A program made the translations under genes and the position numbers. 64,000 nucleotides of DNA. Origin: Haematococcus lacustris. Lineage: Eukaryota; Chlorophyta; Chlorophyceae; Chlamydomonadales; Haematococcaceae. The stretch is taken from NCBI GenBank assembly GCA_030144725.1, contig JASKMD010000010.1:3931713-3995712 (forward strand). The letters are read 5' to 3'. A model generated the notes under the pieces. The model worked only from the letters and a program-made list of their open reading frames with translations, had not been told where the DNA came from and did not search any database. Within the stretch, counting starts at the first letter, position 1, and every line of letters starts with the position of its first letter. Below, in pieces: positions 23,232-33,661 of the stretch.

Positions 23232-23406
23232 GTATAGTATAATGTCGGAGGCCGAGCTGTTACGGGAAAAGAACGGTCGAGGCTGGGTCGAAAGTTGCAG
23301 TAAACGTCGAGGCGCAGCCGAGACGTTTACGCAACTTGAGACCTGGCCGAGACTGTTATTTGGACGTGAACAGCGCTGGCCGAGACATTATGCGATATCC
23401 CTATAC
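23232..23406. repeat. 175-bp imperfect terminal hairpin
   Basis: The reverse complement of the right half aligns with the left half along its length. Paired blocks include GTATAG/CTATAC, TAATGTC with GACATTA, and AGTTGCAGTAAACGTC with GACGTTTACGCAACT. The same structure opens the copy at 27193. Confidence 0.8.
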
Positions 23407-23512
23407 ATTACGGGCACACGATTTGGAGCCTCGCTGCTATTGCGGCTGTGCTCCACGCGTCGGAGACGACAGTAGAACCAGTGCGCAAACCACGCTCTTT
23501 CTCGGTGGTTGT

Positions 23513-23672
23513 GCTCTTTTGCTGTAAATGTCTGCGCTTTCCCCGTAAATGTGTGCAAGTCGTGCACTTTTCCAGTAAATGTCTGCACTTTTCCCGTAAA
23601 TGTGTGTAAACCGTGCACTTTTTTCGTAAATGTGTGCAAGTCGTGCACTTTTCCTGTAATTGTTTGCAAGTC
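23513..23672. repeat. 30-bp repeat, GTAAATGTGTGCAAGTCGTGC
   Basis: Five to six imperfect units of about 30 bp lie just upstream of the element's first coding exon. The equivalent block of the second copy is at 27473-27632. It may be a promoter-proximal or recombinase-binding array. Confidence 0.8.
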
Positions 23673-24409
23673 ACCCCCTTTTCACTCTTTACCCCAGGAC
23701 AAACTTTCAGCCGCAGCCTTACCCATTCCAGCCTGACCACCAGCCAAGATGCCCGACAGCACCTACACCGTCAGCAGCGGCAGCATTGGCGACGACGACG
23801 ACCAGTGCAGCAGTGATAACGACTTCGAATCCCACAGTTCAACCTCACGCAACAGCACGTTTGGCAGCTGCGACGCTTGACGGTGAGACGCGTTGACGAT
23901 CCTTACGTTGACCTCCTTTGACTTGCATCATTTGACCAACAACACCACGTTCGTTGCTTAACAGGGTCCCCGGAGAACAACGTGGCAGGGCAGCCTAACA
24001 CCGCTGTTGCAGCTGTCGCAGAAGCTTGCTTGGCTGATGCAGATTGCGTGGTCGCGCAGCCCAAACCGGCCATTGCAGATGAGGCAATGGAGCCTCGACG
24101 CTCTGGTCGCCTGTCTGGCGGCTTGCATCGTGGACCATAACCATTGTGTTGCACCGCCCCGCAGCGCTTGCTGCAAACGAGAAAACTGAGCAGATCCTTA
24201 GCATATTTTTTAAGCCCTGACATTGTGGACCTGGCAATCCGCAGCAAGGCAGCACCAGCAGCCATGATCAGCTATATCATGCTGGAATCTGTCTTGGACA
24301 GTGGTAAATTCCCCGGTAAGCCCTCATGTTCCATATTGGCATGCCTTGTCATGTCCTGCATAGCTATCCCGCCTTTGCCATCTCATATGTTAGGTGGTGA
24401 ACAAACTAA

Positions 24410-25250
24410 ACCCTGCTGCTGCTGCTGATGATGCCTTGTTGATGCTGTTGTTGCCCTCCTGCTGCTGCCCTGCAGCTGCTGCTGCCCTGCTGCTGCTGAT
24501 GTTGCTGCTGCCTGGCTGCTGCTGCTGCCCTTCCGCTGCTGCTGCCGCCTGCTGCTGCTGCTGCCCGGCTGCTGCTGCTGCCCGGCTGCTGCTGCTGCCC
24601 GGCTGCTGCTGCTGCCCTGCCGCTCCTGCTGTCGCCCTGCTGCTGCTGTCGCCTTGCTGCTGCTTCTGCCCGGGTGCTACTGCTACTGTCTGCTGCCCTG
24701 CTGCTGCTGCTGCCGCCCTGCCGCTGCTGCTCTCGCCCTGCTGCTGCTGTCGCCCTGCTGCTGCTGCTACCCGGCTGCTGCTGCTGCCCGGCTGCTGCTG
24801 CTGCCCGGCTGCTGCTGCTGCCCTGCCGCTCCTGCTGTCGCCCTTCTGCTGCTGTCGCCTTGCTGCTGCTTCTGCCCGGGTGCTACTGCTACTGTCTGCT
24901 GCCCTGCTGCTGCTGCTGCCGCCCTGCCGCTGCTGCTCTCGCCCTGCTGCTGCTGCTACCCGGCTGCTGCTGCTGCTGCCCGGCTGCTGCTGCTGCCCGG
25001 TTGCTGCTGCTGCCCTGCCGCTCCTGCTGTCGCCCTGCTGCTGCTGTCGCCTTGCTGCTGCTTCTGCCCGGGTGCTACTGCTACTGTCTGCTGCCCTGCT
25101 GCTGCTGCCGCCCTGCTGCTGTCTGCTCCCCGTGCTGCTGCTGCTGCTGCCCGGCTGCTGTCTGCTGCTGCCCGGCTGCTGCTGCTCCTGCCCGGCTGCT
25201 GCTGCTGCTGCCCGGCTGCTGCTGCTGCCAGGCTGCCACTGATGCTGCCG
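24410..25250. repeat. CTG-rich compound repeat
   Basis: Irregular CTGCTGCTG and CTGCCCGG/CTGCCCTG blocks with longer units of about 180-250 bp duplicated inside. All six frames are open because the unit lacks stops. The counterpart in the second copy is at 32238-32730. Confidence 0.9.
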
Positions 25251-25257
25251 CTGTTGC

Positions 25258-25432
25258 TGGCCTGGCGGCGGTGCCCCTGGCAGTTGGCCAGGCGGCGGTG
25301 CCCCTGGCAGTTGGCCAGGCGGCGGTGCCCCTGGCAGTTGGCCAGGCGGCGGTGCCCCTGGCAGTTGGCCAGGCGGCGGTGCCCCTGGCAGCTGGCCCGG
25401 CGGCGGTGCCCCCGGCAGCTGGCCCGGCTTTT
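25258..25432. repeat. 27-bp minisatellite
   Basis: About six units of GGCCAGGCGGCGGTGCCC plus CTGGCAGTT, encoding GQAAVPLAV in the plus-strand frame that reaches the conserved end of the element's protein. Two to three units remain in the other copy at 32738-32812. Confidence 0.9.
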
Positions 25433-25811
25433 GCGACACCCAGCATCGGGCCGGCTCATACCCTTGCCGCTCCCTGGCCGTGCATCCCCAATGCACCATG
25501 GATTGATCCGCAAGCACCGCAACGCCTAGATGGACTCCACGCCCATGACGCAGCTGGCAAGCCTCTGAAGATGAAGCTTCTGGCAGCTGCTGCCGTTATC
25601 TAGGGTTCCTTTTATTACATGCGTTGCGGGCTGTAGAGCACTAGCTTAAGCAAAAATCTTGCCTGCCGACATAGTTTGTAATTGTTGTGCTTGATGTAAT
25701 TGCCCGAGTCTGGTCAATCCGTATATCTCCGTCTGGTCAATCCGTATATCCGTATAAATCTACAATTACGACAATATAACAATAAATTATTCTCCCGTAA
25801 TGTATAGGGAT

Positions 25812-26291
25812 AGTACTGTAGGTACCTCGAGGTACCTCGAGAGACCATTTACAGTACAGTAGGTACCTACAGTACTGTAGACATCTACAGTACTGTAGAC
25901 ATCTACAGTACTGTAGACATCTACAGTACTGTAGACATCTACAGTACTGTAGGTACCTACTGTACTGTAAATGGTCTCTCGAGGTACCTCGAGGTACCTA
26001 CAGTACTGTAGATGTCTACAGTACTGTAGATGTCTACAGTACTGTAGATGTCTACAGTACTGTAGGTACCTACAGTACTGTAAATGGTCTCTCGAGGTAC
26101 CTCGAGGTACCTACAGTACTGTAGATGTCTACAGTACTGTAGGTACCTACAGTACTGTAAATGGTCTCTCGAGGTACCTCGAGGTACCTACAGTACTGTA
26201 GATGTCTACAGTACTGTAGGGGTCTACAGTACTGTAGATGTCTACAGTACTGTAGGTGTCTACAGTACTGTAGACGTCTACAGTACTGTAG
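25812..26291. repeat. TACAGTACTGTA dyad array 2
   Basis: The continuation of array 1 beyond the inserted GTATAG element: same 14-bp palindrome and GGTACCTCGAG blocks. It includes the uninterrupted target sequence GGTACCTACTGTACTGTAAA used by the second GTATAG element. Confidence 0.92.
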
Positions 26292-27021
26292 GTCAGATTT
26301 GACAAGGTCTCTTGTAAATAGGGTACCATGCTGTTCTCCACATTCAAACCACCATTTGCTACCGCGATTGCACCGTCAGCTTCTGCGTGCTATAAATAAA
26401 GAGAGGCGTCGAAGCGTAGGCCCGCAAGCTCGATATGGATATTTGTGCCGAAAGTTGTGTCCACGCAATAAGGTCGCCATAGGGAGCTACATACATACGT
26501 GTAAGGTCTAAGGCCGGGGCCCGTCTCTATCGCAAGCTAGGTCCGTTCTGTCGGTTGTACTGGGTACCTCGGCTTGCAAGCTCCCGCAAAGCTGTGGATG
26601 TTGATGATGCCCCGCAATCACAACAACCTCGTGCACCGCACCCTCCCGTGTAATATCGAGTGCGGCAGAGATTGCCCCAAAAGTTGTTTGCGGTTGGCCC
26701 TCAACCATCCATCATTACATCTAACCTCACATCATTACATCATGACTCTTAGCCTACATCATTACATCACCACTTGTGGTCCTGCCAATCACTGCATGCA
26801 TGGTATGGGCAAGGGATCTGACTCTTGCAAGGGCTGGTCTCAGGGTCGATACCTACCCCTAGAGGCTGAATAATGCTGGGCTCGGCAACATAGGCACGCT
26901 TTGTTGTCAGCGCATTTGCATAGCACTGTCGGGATAGCAAACGAGCTTGGGCTACATTGAGTTGTTCCTGCATGGGGGTGAAGGGGGCATGGGGGTTAAG
27001 GATGCATGGGGGGAAGGCAGC
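26292..27021. repeat. 730-bp inverted segment U, left arm
   Basis: This unique segment is the reverse complement of 33662-34393 with only scattered substitutions. The match continues into the dyad arrays on both sides. Read on the minus strand it holds two short candidate exons described under the right arm. Confidence 0.9.
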
Positions 27022-27192
27022 TACAGTACTGTAGGGGTCTACAGTACTGTAGACACCTACAGTACTGTAGACATCTACAGTACTGTAGACACCTACAGTA
27101 CTGTAGAGACCTACAGTACTGTAGACACCTACAGTACTGTAGACATCCTACAGTACTGTAGACATCTACAGTACTGTAGGTACCTACTGTAC
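27022..27192. repeat. TACAGTACTGTA dyad array 3
   Basis: Palindromic CTACAGTACTGTAG units between segment U and the second GTATAG element. The array is the complement of 33490-33661. Confidence 0.92.
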
Positions 27193-27709
27193 GTATAGTA
27201 TAATGTCGGAGGCCGAGCTGTTACGGGAAAATAACGGTCGAGGCTGGGTCGAAAGTTGCAGTAAACGTCGAGGCGTAGCCGAGACGTTTACGCAACTTGA
27301 GACCTGGCCGAGACTGTTATTTGGACGTGAACAGCGCTGGCCGAGACATTATGCGATATCCCTATACATTACGGGCACACGATTTGGAGCCTCGCTGCTA
27401 TTGCGGCTGAGCTCCACGCGTCGGGGACGACAGCAGCACCAGTGCGCAAACCACGCTCTTTCTTGATGGTTGTGCACTTTTGCTGTAAATGTCTGCGCTT
27501 TTCCCGTAAATGTGTGCAAGTCGTGCACTTTTTCTGTAAATGTCTGCACTTTTCCCGTAAATGTGTGCAAGTCGTGCACTTTTTCAGTAAATGTGTGCAA
27601 GTCGTGCACTTTTCCTGTAATTGTTTGCAAGTCACCCCCTTTTCACTCTTTACTCTAGGACAAACTTTTAGCCGCAACCACACCCATACCAACCTGCTCA
27701 CCAGCCAAG

Positions 27710-28110
27710 ATGACCGACAGCACCTACACCGTCAGCAGCGGAAGCATTGGCGACGACGACGACCAACCAAGCATTGGCGACGACTTCGAGATACCAACAT
27801 ATAACCTTCTTCCGCCTCCGCTAGAGGTCGCAACAACACGTTTGGCAGCTACGAGGCTTGACGGTGAGACGCGTTGACGGACTTTAGCGTTGACCTCCTT
27901 TTGACTTGCATCATTTGACTAGTAGCACCACGTCCGTTGCGCAACAGGGTACCCGGAGAACAAAGTGGCTGGGCAGCCTAACACCGCTGTTGCAGCTGTC
28001 GCAGAAGCTCGCTGATGCAGATTGCGTCCCAAACCGGCCACGCAGCCCAAACCGGCCATTGCATATGAGGCAATGGAGCCTCGACGCTCTGGTCGCCTAT
28101 CTGGCCAAGC
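27710..28110 (+). pseudogene. 5' exons of the GTATAG element gene, second copy
   Basis: Exon 1 (27710-27863) reads MTDSTYTVSSGSIGDDDDQ and ends TRLAATRLDG at a GTGAGA donor. An 84-bp intron ends in GCAACAG and exon 2 (from 27948) reads YPENKVAGQPNTAVAAVAEA in the same phase. A TGA soon follows where the other copy reads CLADADC, because of a short deletion. The 3' end of the gene is at about 32960-33064 (RLDDFHAHEAAGKAQKMKLL), beyond the nested CACTA-like element. Product unknown. Confidence 0.45.
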
Positions 28111-28403
28111 AGGTAAAATTGGCTTGCAAGTGTCGTATCGTCGTCTCATGCAACTGTGAAATTGTGGACCATAACCATTGTGTCCAGATCCTTAGCAGGG
28201 TTTTTAAGCCCCTGGCATTGCAATCACGATAAATAAGGCCGACGCGGGGGCATTTTTTGCATCGGAAGGACATTCTGCTCCGATAGAACGATAGAACGCT
28301 GAGTTTGAGGGGGACCTCGCTCTTGAATGAAGTCCTAACTCGCAGCGGTTGCGGAGATATAACAATCCGCGCGCGAGGTACCCCCCCCTTTTTGGGAATC
28401 TGC

Positions 28404-29214
28404 ACAGATGTCGGTTAAATGAGCCCGGCATCTGTGCAGATGCATGTAGATGCCTTTAGGACAAGCGACATCTGTGCAGATGCCGGTTATTAAATCTGTG
28501 CAGATGCTAATAAAGGCAACATCTGTGCAGATGCCGGTTATTAAATCTGTGCAGCTGCATTAAAAGGCGACATCTGTGCAGATGCATGTTATTAAATCTG
28601 TGCAGCTGCATTAAAAGGCGACATCTGTGCAGATGCATGTTATTAAATCTGTGCAGCTGCATTAAAAGGCGACATCTGTGCAGATGCCGGTTATTAAGTC
28701 TGTGCAGATGCATTAAAGGGGCGACATCTGTGCAGATGCCGGTTTTTGAATCTGTGCAGATGCATTAAAAGGCGACATCTGTGCAGATGCCGGTGATTAA
28801 ATCTGTGCAGATGCATTAAAAGGCGACATCTGTGCAGATGCCGGTGATTAAATCTGTGCAGATGCATTAAAAGGCGACATCTGTGCAGATGCAAGTAATT
28901 ATATCTGTGCAGATGCATTAAAAGGTGACATCTGTGCAGATGCCGGTTATTAAATCTGTGCAGATGCATTAAAAGGCGACATCTGTGCAGATGCCGGTTA
29001 TTAAATCTGTGCAGATGCATTAAAAGGCGACATCTGTGCAGATGCCGGTGATCACATCTGTGCAAATGCATTAAAAGGCGACATCTGTGCAGATGCCGGT
29101 GATTAAATCTGTGCAGATGCATTAAAAGGCGACATCTGTGCAGATGCCGGTTATACTTGAAGGGCGACATCTGCACAGATGCCGACAATGTCGACATCTG
29201 CACAGATGCATACC
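28404..29214. repeat. left subterminal CATCTGTGCAGATG array
   Basis: More than two dozen copies of the dyad (A/C)ATCTGTGCAGATG in a roughly 50-bp period with ATTAAAAGGCG and CCGGTTATTA spacers. The last units (29166-29214) carry the complementary centre (CATCTGCACAGATG). Confidence 0.92.
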
Positions 29215-29821
29215 TCAGTAGTGCAGCTGAGCACATGAAGAAAAGGCTTGCATAAAGGTTACGCAAAGGCACTGCGAAGGAATCAAGACTCTTCACAATC
29301 TGTGTGATATCTGCATGAAGTTTTCGCAAAGGTGGCGCGAAGGAAGCCAAGGAACCGCGAAGGAGCTTAGATTGCCCCATATAGCAGCAATGAGCAGCCA
29401 GGAGCTGCCAACAAAAGTCGCCAAAAGGCTAGCTACGAGCCAGCCAGCCGCTTAGGCGACCAGATGCCATCAGGTTAAGCGATAGGATCAAGATATAGCG
29501 ACAGAAAACGGAAGGAGGTGCAGCGATGCAGCGACACAGCGATGCAAAGATGCGGCAAATGCATGAGGTGCAACTAGGACACGTAGCCCGAAGCCTGTGA
29601 GACGGAGCGGAAGAGGAGTGGAGGAGCCCGGAGGCGGTCAGGAGCCATGCATGAGACGAAGCTGGGTGCACTTGAAGCAAAGTTGGGTGCACCCACACAA
29701 ACCCCACCCTAGCGAATGGTGAGTATTTTATCTTGCAGTCATGTGGCTCCAAGTACCTTGCCTGACTATTTGCCAACCACTGAATTGCTGCAGGTTCAAT
29801 GGTCCCAATGGCTTCCCTACA

Positions 29822-30218
29822 CCCAGCCCAGCCCAGCCCAGCCCAGCCCAGCCCAGCCCAGCCCAGCCCAGCCCAGCCCAGCCCAGCCCAGCCCAGCCCA
29901 GCCCAGCCCAGCCCAGCCCAGCCCAGCCCAGCCCAGCCCAGCCCAGCCCAGCCCAGCCCAGCCCAGCCCAGCCCAGCCCAGCCCAGCCCAGCCCAGCCCA
30001 GCCCAGCCCAGCCCAGCCCAGCCCAGCCCAGCCCAGCCCAGCCCAGCCCAGCCCAGCCCAGCCCAGCCCAGCCCAGCCCAGCCCAGCCCAGCCCAGCCCA
30101 GCCCAGCCCAGCCCAGCCCAGCCCAGCCCAGCCCAGCCCAGCCCAGCCCAGCCCAGCCCAGCCCAGCCCAGCCCAGCCCAGCCCAGCCCAGCCCAGCCCA
30201 GCCCAGCCCAGCCCAGCC
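29822..30218. repeat. (CCCAG) pentanucleotide array
   Basis: About 79 uninterrupted CCCAG units. Five-base units leave all frames open, giving long spurious ORFs (PSPAQ on plus, GWAGL on minus). Confidence 0.95.
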
Positions 30219-30561
30219 CTCCCCTCCCTCCACAACCACCACCTCCTTCATCACCCTACCACAAGAAGCAGGTGCATGGAGCGCAAGAGCAGCCAGGAGC
30301 TGCAGCCATGGAGGTGCTGCCAGGTAGGTATAGAAGTGGCGCTAGCAAAGAGTGAGTGGCCAGCCCTTGCACATGGGTGGTCCGATGCCCAGCCTAACCG
30401 CAAAGATGCCCATTGTTTACTGCAGGTCCCACGGTCAGCCCTTCCCTCTTCCCCCCTTCCTCCTTCCCCCTTCCCCCTCCCCTCCCCTGTCCCACCACCT
30501 CCAAGCCTGGCACCCCACCTACCTCCCGCCTTTCCCACCCCCCGCCCCACGACACACGCTG

Positions 30562-30752
30562 CAGCCCTCTCCCTACCCTACCCTTGGCATAGCAGCCCTC
30601 TCCCTACCCTACCCTTGGCGTAGCAGCCCTCTCCCTACCCTACCCTTGGCGTAGCAGCCCTCTCCCTACCCTACCCTTGGCGTAGCAGCCCTCTCCCTAC
30701 CCTACCCTTGGCGTAGTAGCCCTCTCCCTACCCTACCCTTGGCGTAGCAATC
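30562..30752. repeat. 31-bp minisatellite
   Basis: Six units of CAGCCCTCTCCCTACCC plus TACCCTTGGCGTAG. Shorter versions occur in copy A (2386-2442) and copy C (56940-57125). Confidence 0.9.
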
Positions 30753-31204
30753 TGGAGCGGGCAACCTGGAGCGGGCAGCTTGGAGTGGGATCCAGTAGTA
30801 CCAGCCCACCCAGCCCACCCTGGCCATGCCATGCCCACACACCACAATGACCCTACCCATCCCTCTCAAAAGGGATAGCTGAGCGCTTGGGTGGTTGTCA
30901 GCCCGTGCTTGTTGTTCACGTCATCTTGCCGCCTTGTTGCGATGTTGTTGTGTTGTCACCTTGTTGAGTTGTGGTGTGGTGTGGTGATGGTGATGGTGAT
31001 GGTGAGGTGTGGTGTGGCGTGGTGTTGTGATGGTGATGGTGATGGTGATGGTGTGGTGTCAACTTCTTGTTGTGTTGTGTCGTTGCTACCTTGTCACATT
31101 GTAGGGAGGTGTTATGGTCATTGGGTGCATCAATGCATGTGCTTAGCATTTCCATATTGAGGTGTTGTGGAGTGATGGTGCATCAAGACTTGTGCTTGCA
31201 AGTC

Positions 31205-31525
31205 CCGTAGCGAGGTGTTGCGGGATGTTTGGGTGTCCACACATGTGTTTTGCGGGGATGTTGCGGGGTGTTGGGTCGTCAATACATGTGTTTTGCGGGG
31301 GTGTAGCGAGGTGTTGGGGGGTGTTGGGTCGTCAATACATGTGTTTTGCGGGGGTGTAGCGAGGTGTTGGGGGGTGTTTGGTCGTCAATACATGTGTTTT
31401 GCGGGGGTGTAGCAAGGTGTTGCGGGGTGTTTGGTGGTCAATACATGTGTTTTGCGGGGATGTTGCGGGATGTCAATACATGTGTTTTGCGGGGGTGTTG
31501 CGGGATGTTTGGGTGTCAATACATG
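31205..31525. repeat. 50-bp minisatellite GCGGGGTGTT/CAATACATGTG
   Basis: About six units containing GCGAGGTGTTGCGGGGTGTT and GTCAATACATGTGTTTTGCG. The same block in copy A hosts the MITE at 3050. Confidence 0.88.
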
Positions 31526-31551
31526 TGTTTTGCGGATGTAAGAGTCGATGA

Positions 31552-31934
31552 AATAGTCGACATCTGTGCAGATGAAGCCACGACATCTGCACAGCCAAGC
31601 CGCGAATGTAATAGTCGACATCTGTGCAGATGCTACAAACAACATCTGCACAGCCAAGGCTCGAATGTAATAGTCGACATCTGTGCAGATGTCGTTGTCA
31701 GCAGCTGCACAGATGTCGGTCACGACATCTGCACAGCCAAGCATTGAATGTAATAGTCGACATCTGTGCAGATGTCGTCGTCAGCAGCTGCACAGATGTT
31801 GGTTGCGGTATACGACATCTGTGCAGATGTCGACTTCCCGCAGCTGCACAGATGTCGACATCGCCTGCATCTGTGCAGATGTCGACTAGCAGCAGCTGTG
31901 CAGATGAAGAACGACCGACATCTGCACAGATTAA
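31552..31934. repeat. right subterminal dyad array
   Basis: Alternating GTCGACATCTGTGCAGATG and CAGCTGCACAGATGTC units, i.e. both orientations of the motif, ending about 145 bp before the element's right end. Confidence 0.9.
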
Positions 31935-33232
31935 AAATCAAAGAAAGCCGCGGACCAACTACGTCGCAACGGATGCACGGATTCACGTAAGACTTATACC
32001 GTTCGAACGGCCTTCTACTCCTCTTTCCAGTGAGCTATGGTCGGTCCAATCGCGACCGGTCCTTGTTTATCGTGAGTGTGTGGACTTGGCAATCCGCAGC
32101 AAGGCAGCACTAGCAACCATGATCAAGAACAAGAGTCACCTGAACACCAGCTATAGCATGCTGGAGTTTTTCTTGTCATGTCCTGCATTGCAATCCCGCC
32201 TTTGCCACCCTCATACTTTAGGTGGTGAACAAGCAAAACCTTGCTGCTGCTGCTGCTGCCTTGTTGATGTTGTTGTTGCCCTCCTGCTGCTGCTGCCCTG
32301 CAGCTGCTGTTGCCCTGCTGCTGCTGCTAATGTTGCTGCTGCCCGGCTGTTGCTGCTGCCCGGCTGTTGCTGCCCCGCTGTTGCTGCCCCACTGCTGCTG
32401 CCGCCCGGCTGCTGCTGCTGCCCTGCCGCTGCTGTTGCCGCCCTGCTGCTGCTGCTGCCCGGCTGCTGCTGCTGCCCGGCTGTTGCTGCTACAGTTGTTG
32501 CCCTCCTGCTGCTGCTGCTGCCCTGCTGCTGCTGCTGCCCTGCTGCTGCTGCTGCCCGGCTGCTTCTGCTGCTCTGCCGCTGCTGTTGCCGCCCTGCCGC
32601 CCTGCTGCTGCTGCTGCTGCCCGGCTGCTGCTGCTACTGTGGTTGCCCTCCTGCTGCTGCTGCTGCCCTGCTGTTACTGCCCTGCTGCCGCCACTGCCTG
32701 GCTGCTGTTGCCGCTGCTACTCCCGCTGTTGCTGGCCTGGCGGTGGTGTCCCTGGCAGTTGGCCTGGCGGCGGTGTCCCTGGCAGTTGGCCAGGCGGCGG
32801 TGCCCTTGGCTGCTAGCTTGTAAGCAGCCACCCTGCCCACCCTTGGCAGCCCGGGTCTGTCCAACTGGTCGGCAAGGCAAGCGGGCAGCATGTTGCTGCT
32901 CCTCCTGGCTACGGGTGATGGCGGCATTTGAACCCCTATGCGACACCCAGCATCACCCGCAAGCAGCGCGACGCCTAGATGACTTCCACGCCCACGAAGC
33001 AGCTGGCAAGGCTCAGAAGATGAAGCTTCTGGCAGCTGCTGCCGCTTGTTTAGGGTTGCTATAATTCCATGGTTCGCGGGCTGTAGAGCGTCAGCAAGTA
33101 AAACTTTTACCGGCCGACATTGCTTGTAATTGCTGTGCTTGCTGTAATTGTCCGAGTCTGATCAACATAACCGTATAAATCAACAATTACGACAAAATAA
33201 CAATAAATTATTCTCCCGTAATGTATAGGGAT

Positions 33233-33661
33233 TGTAAATGGTCTCTCGAGGTACCTCGAGGTACCTACAGTACTGTAGATGTCTACAGTACTGTAGATGT
33301 CTACAGTACTGTAGATGTCTACAGTACTGTAGGTACCTACAGTACTGTAAATGGTCTCTCGAGGTACCTCGAGGTACCTACAGTACTGTAGATGTCTACA
33401 GTACTGTAGATGTCTACAGTACTGTAGGTGTCTACAGTACTGTAGGTGTCTACAATACTGTAGGTGTCTACAGTACTGTAGGATGTCTACAGTACTGTAG
33501 GTGTCTACAGTACTGTAGGATGTCTACAGTACTGTAGATGTCTACAGTACTGTAGGTGTCTACAGTACTGTAGGTCTCTACAGTACTGTAGGTGTCTACA
33601 GTACTGTAGATGTCTACAGTACTGTAGGTGTCTACAGTACTGTAGACCCCTACAGTACTGT
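33233..33661. repeat. TACAGTACTGTA dyad array 4
   Basis: The array resumes directly after the right end of the 6-kb GTATAG element. Its distal part is the complement of array 3. Confidence 0.92.

Larger units (their letters stand above)
23749..25603 (+). pseudogene. remnant gene of the GTATAG element
   Basis: Exon 1 starts at ATG 23749 (MPDSTYTVSSGSIGDDDDQ), matching MTDSTYTVSSGSIGDDDDQ at 27710 in the other copy; a frameshift puts a stop before its splice donor. Exon 2 begins after AACAG at 23965 (SPENNVAGQPNTAVAAVAEA; later MEPRRSGRLSG). A further block reads DIVDLAIRSKAAPAAM near 24220. The frame then runs through low-complexity Leu/Pro/Ala/Cys codons to a conserved end, RLDGLHAHDAAGKPLKMKLL, with a stop at 25603. 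The protein is not recognised. The charged, Ser/Asp-rich start and the basic RRSGRLSG segment would suit a nuclear element-encoded protein. No catalytic domain is visible, so the copy appears internally deleted. Confidence 0.45.
23232..25811 (+). mobile_element. GTATAG element, 2.6-kb copy
   Basis: It starts GTATAGTATAATGTCGGAGG and ends CCCGTAATGTATAGGGAT (25794-25811). The first 175 bp (23232-23406) form a long imperfect hairpin whose outer arms are GTATAG and CTATAC. The motif ATCCCTATACATTACGGG at 23397-23414, just past the hairpin, is the exact complement of the right end. Joining the flanks rebuilds GACATCTACAGTACTGTAGG of the host array with no base duplicated or lost. The interior has a GTAAATGTGTGCAAGTCGTG repeat, remnants of a spliced gene and a CTG-rich block. 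Confidence 0.75.
28221..32078 (+). mobile_element. CACTA-like element, full-length copy B
   Basis: The left end is CAATCACGATAAATAAGG and the right end, read inward, CACTCACGATAAACAAGG. It is flanked by TG on both sides (28219-28220, 32079-32080); removing it restores GCATTGTGGACTTGG, as in the sister GTATAG element near 24220. Subterminal arrays of CATCTGTGCAGATG lie at 28404-29214 and 31552-31934. The middle holds a CCCAG microsatellite, possible exon scraps with GT-AG borders, two minisatellites and a GGTGAT tract. No transposase domain was found, so it is presumably moved in trans. Confidence 0.75.
27193..33232 (+). mobile_element. GTATAG element, 6-kb copy with nested CACTA-like insert
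   Basis: It has the same ends as 23232-25811, with the hairpin at 27193-27368. Joining its flanks rebuilds GGTACCTACTGTACTGTAAA, which exists intact in array 2, so insertion left no target duplication. About 3.86 kb of its length (28221-32078) is a CACTA-like element inserted between its exon 2 region and its CTG-rich block. Without that insert it is about 2.2 kb. Confidence 0.75.

Noticed and set aside
24390..25603. Several 280-375-codon Leu/Cys- or Gln/Gly/Ser-rich frames
   Set aside because: Products of the CTG-rich compound repeat; only the short conserved end RLDGLHAHDAAGKPLK is likely to be real coding.
28404..29214. CRISPR-like look of the 50-bp-period dyad array
   Set aside because: Spacers are near-identical between units and the array lies at the inner edge of transposon ends, so it is a subterminal repeat.
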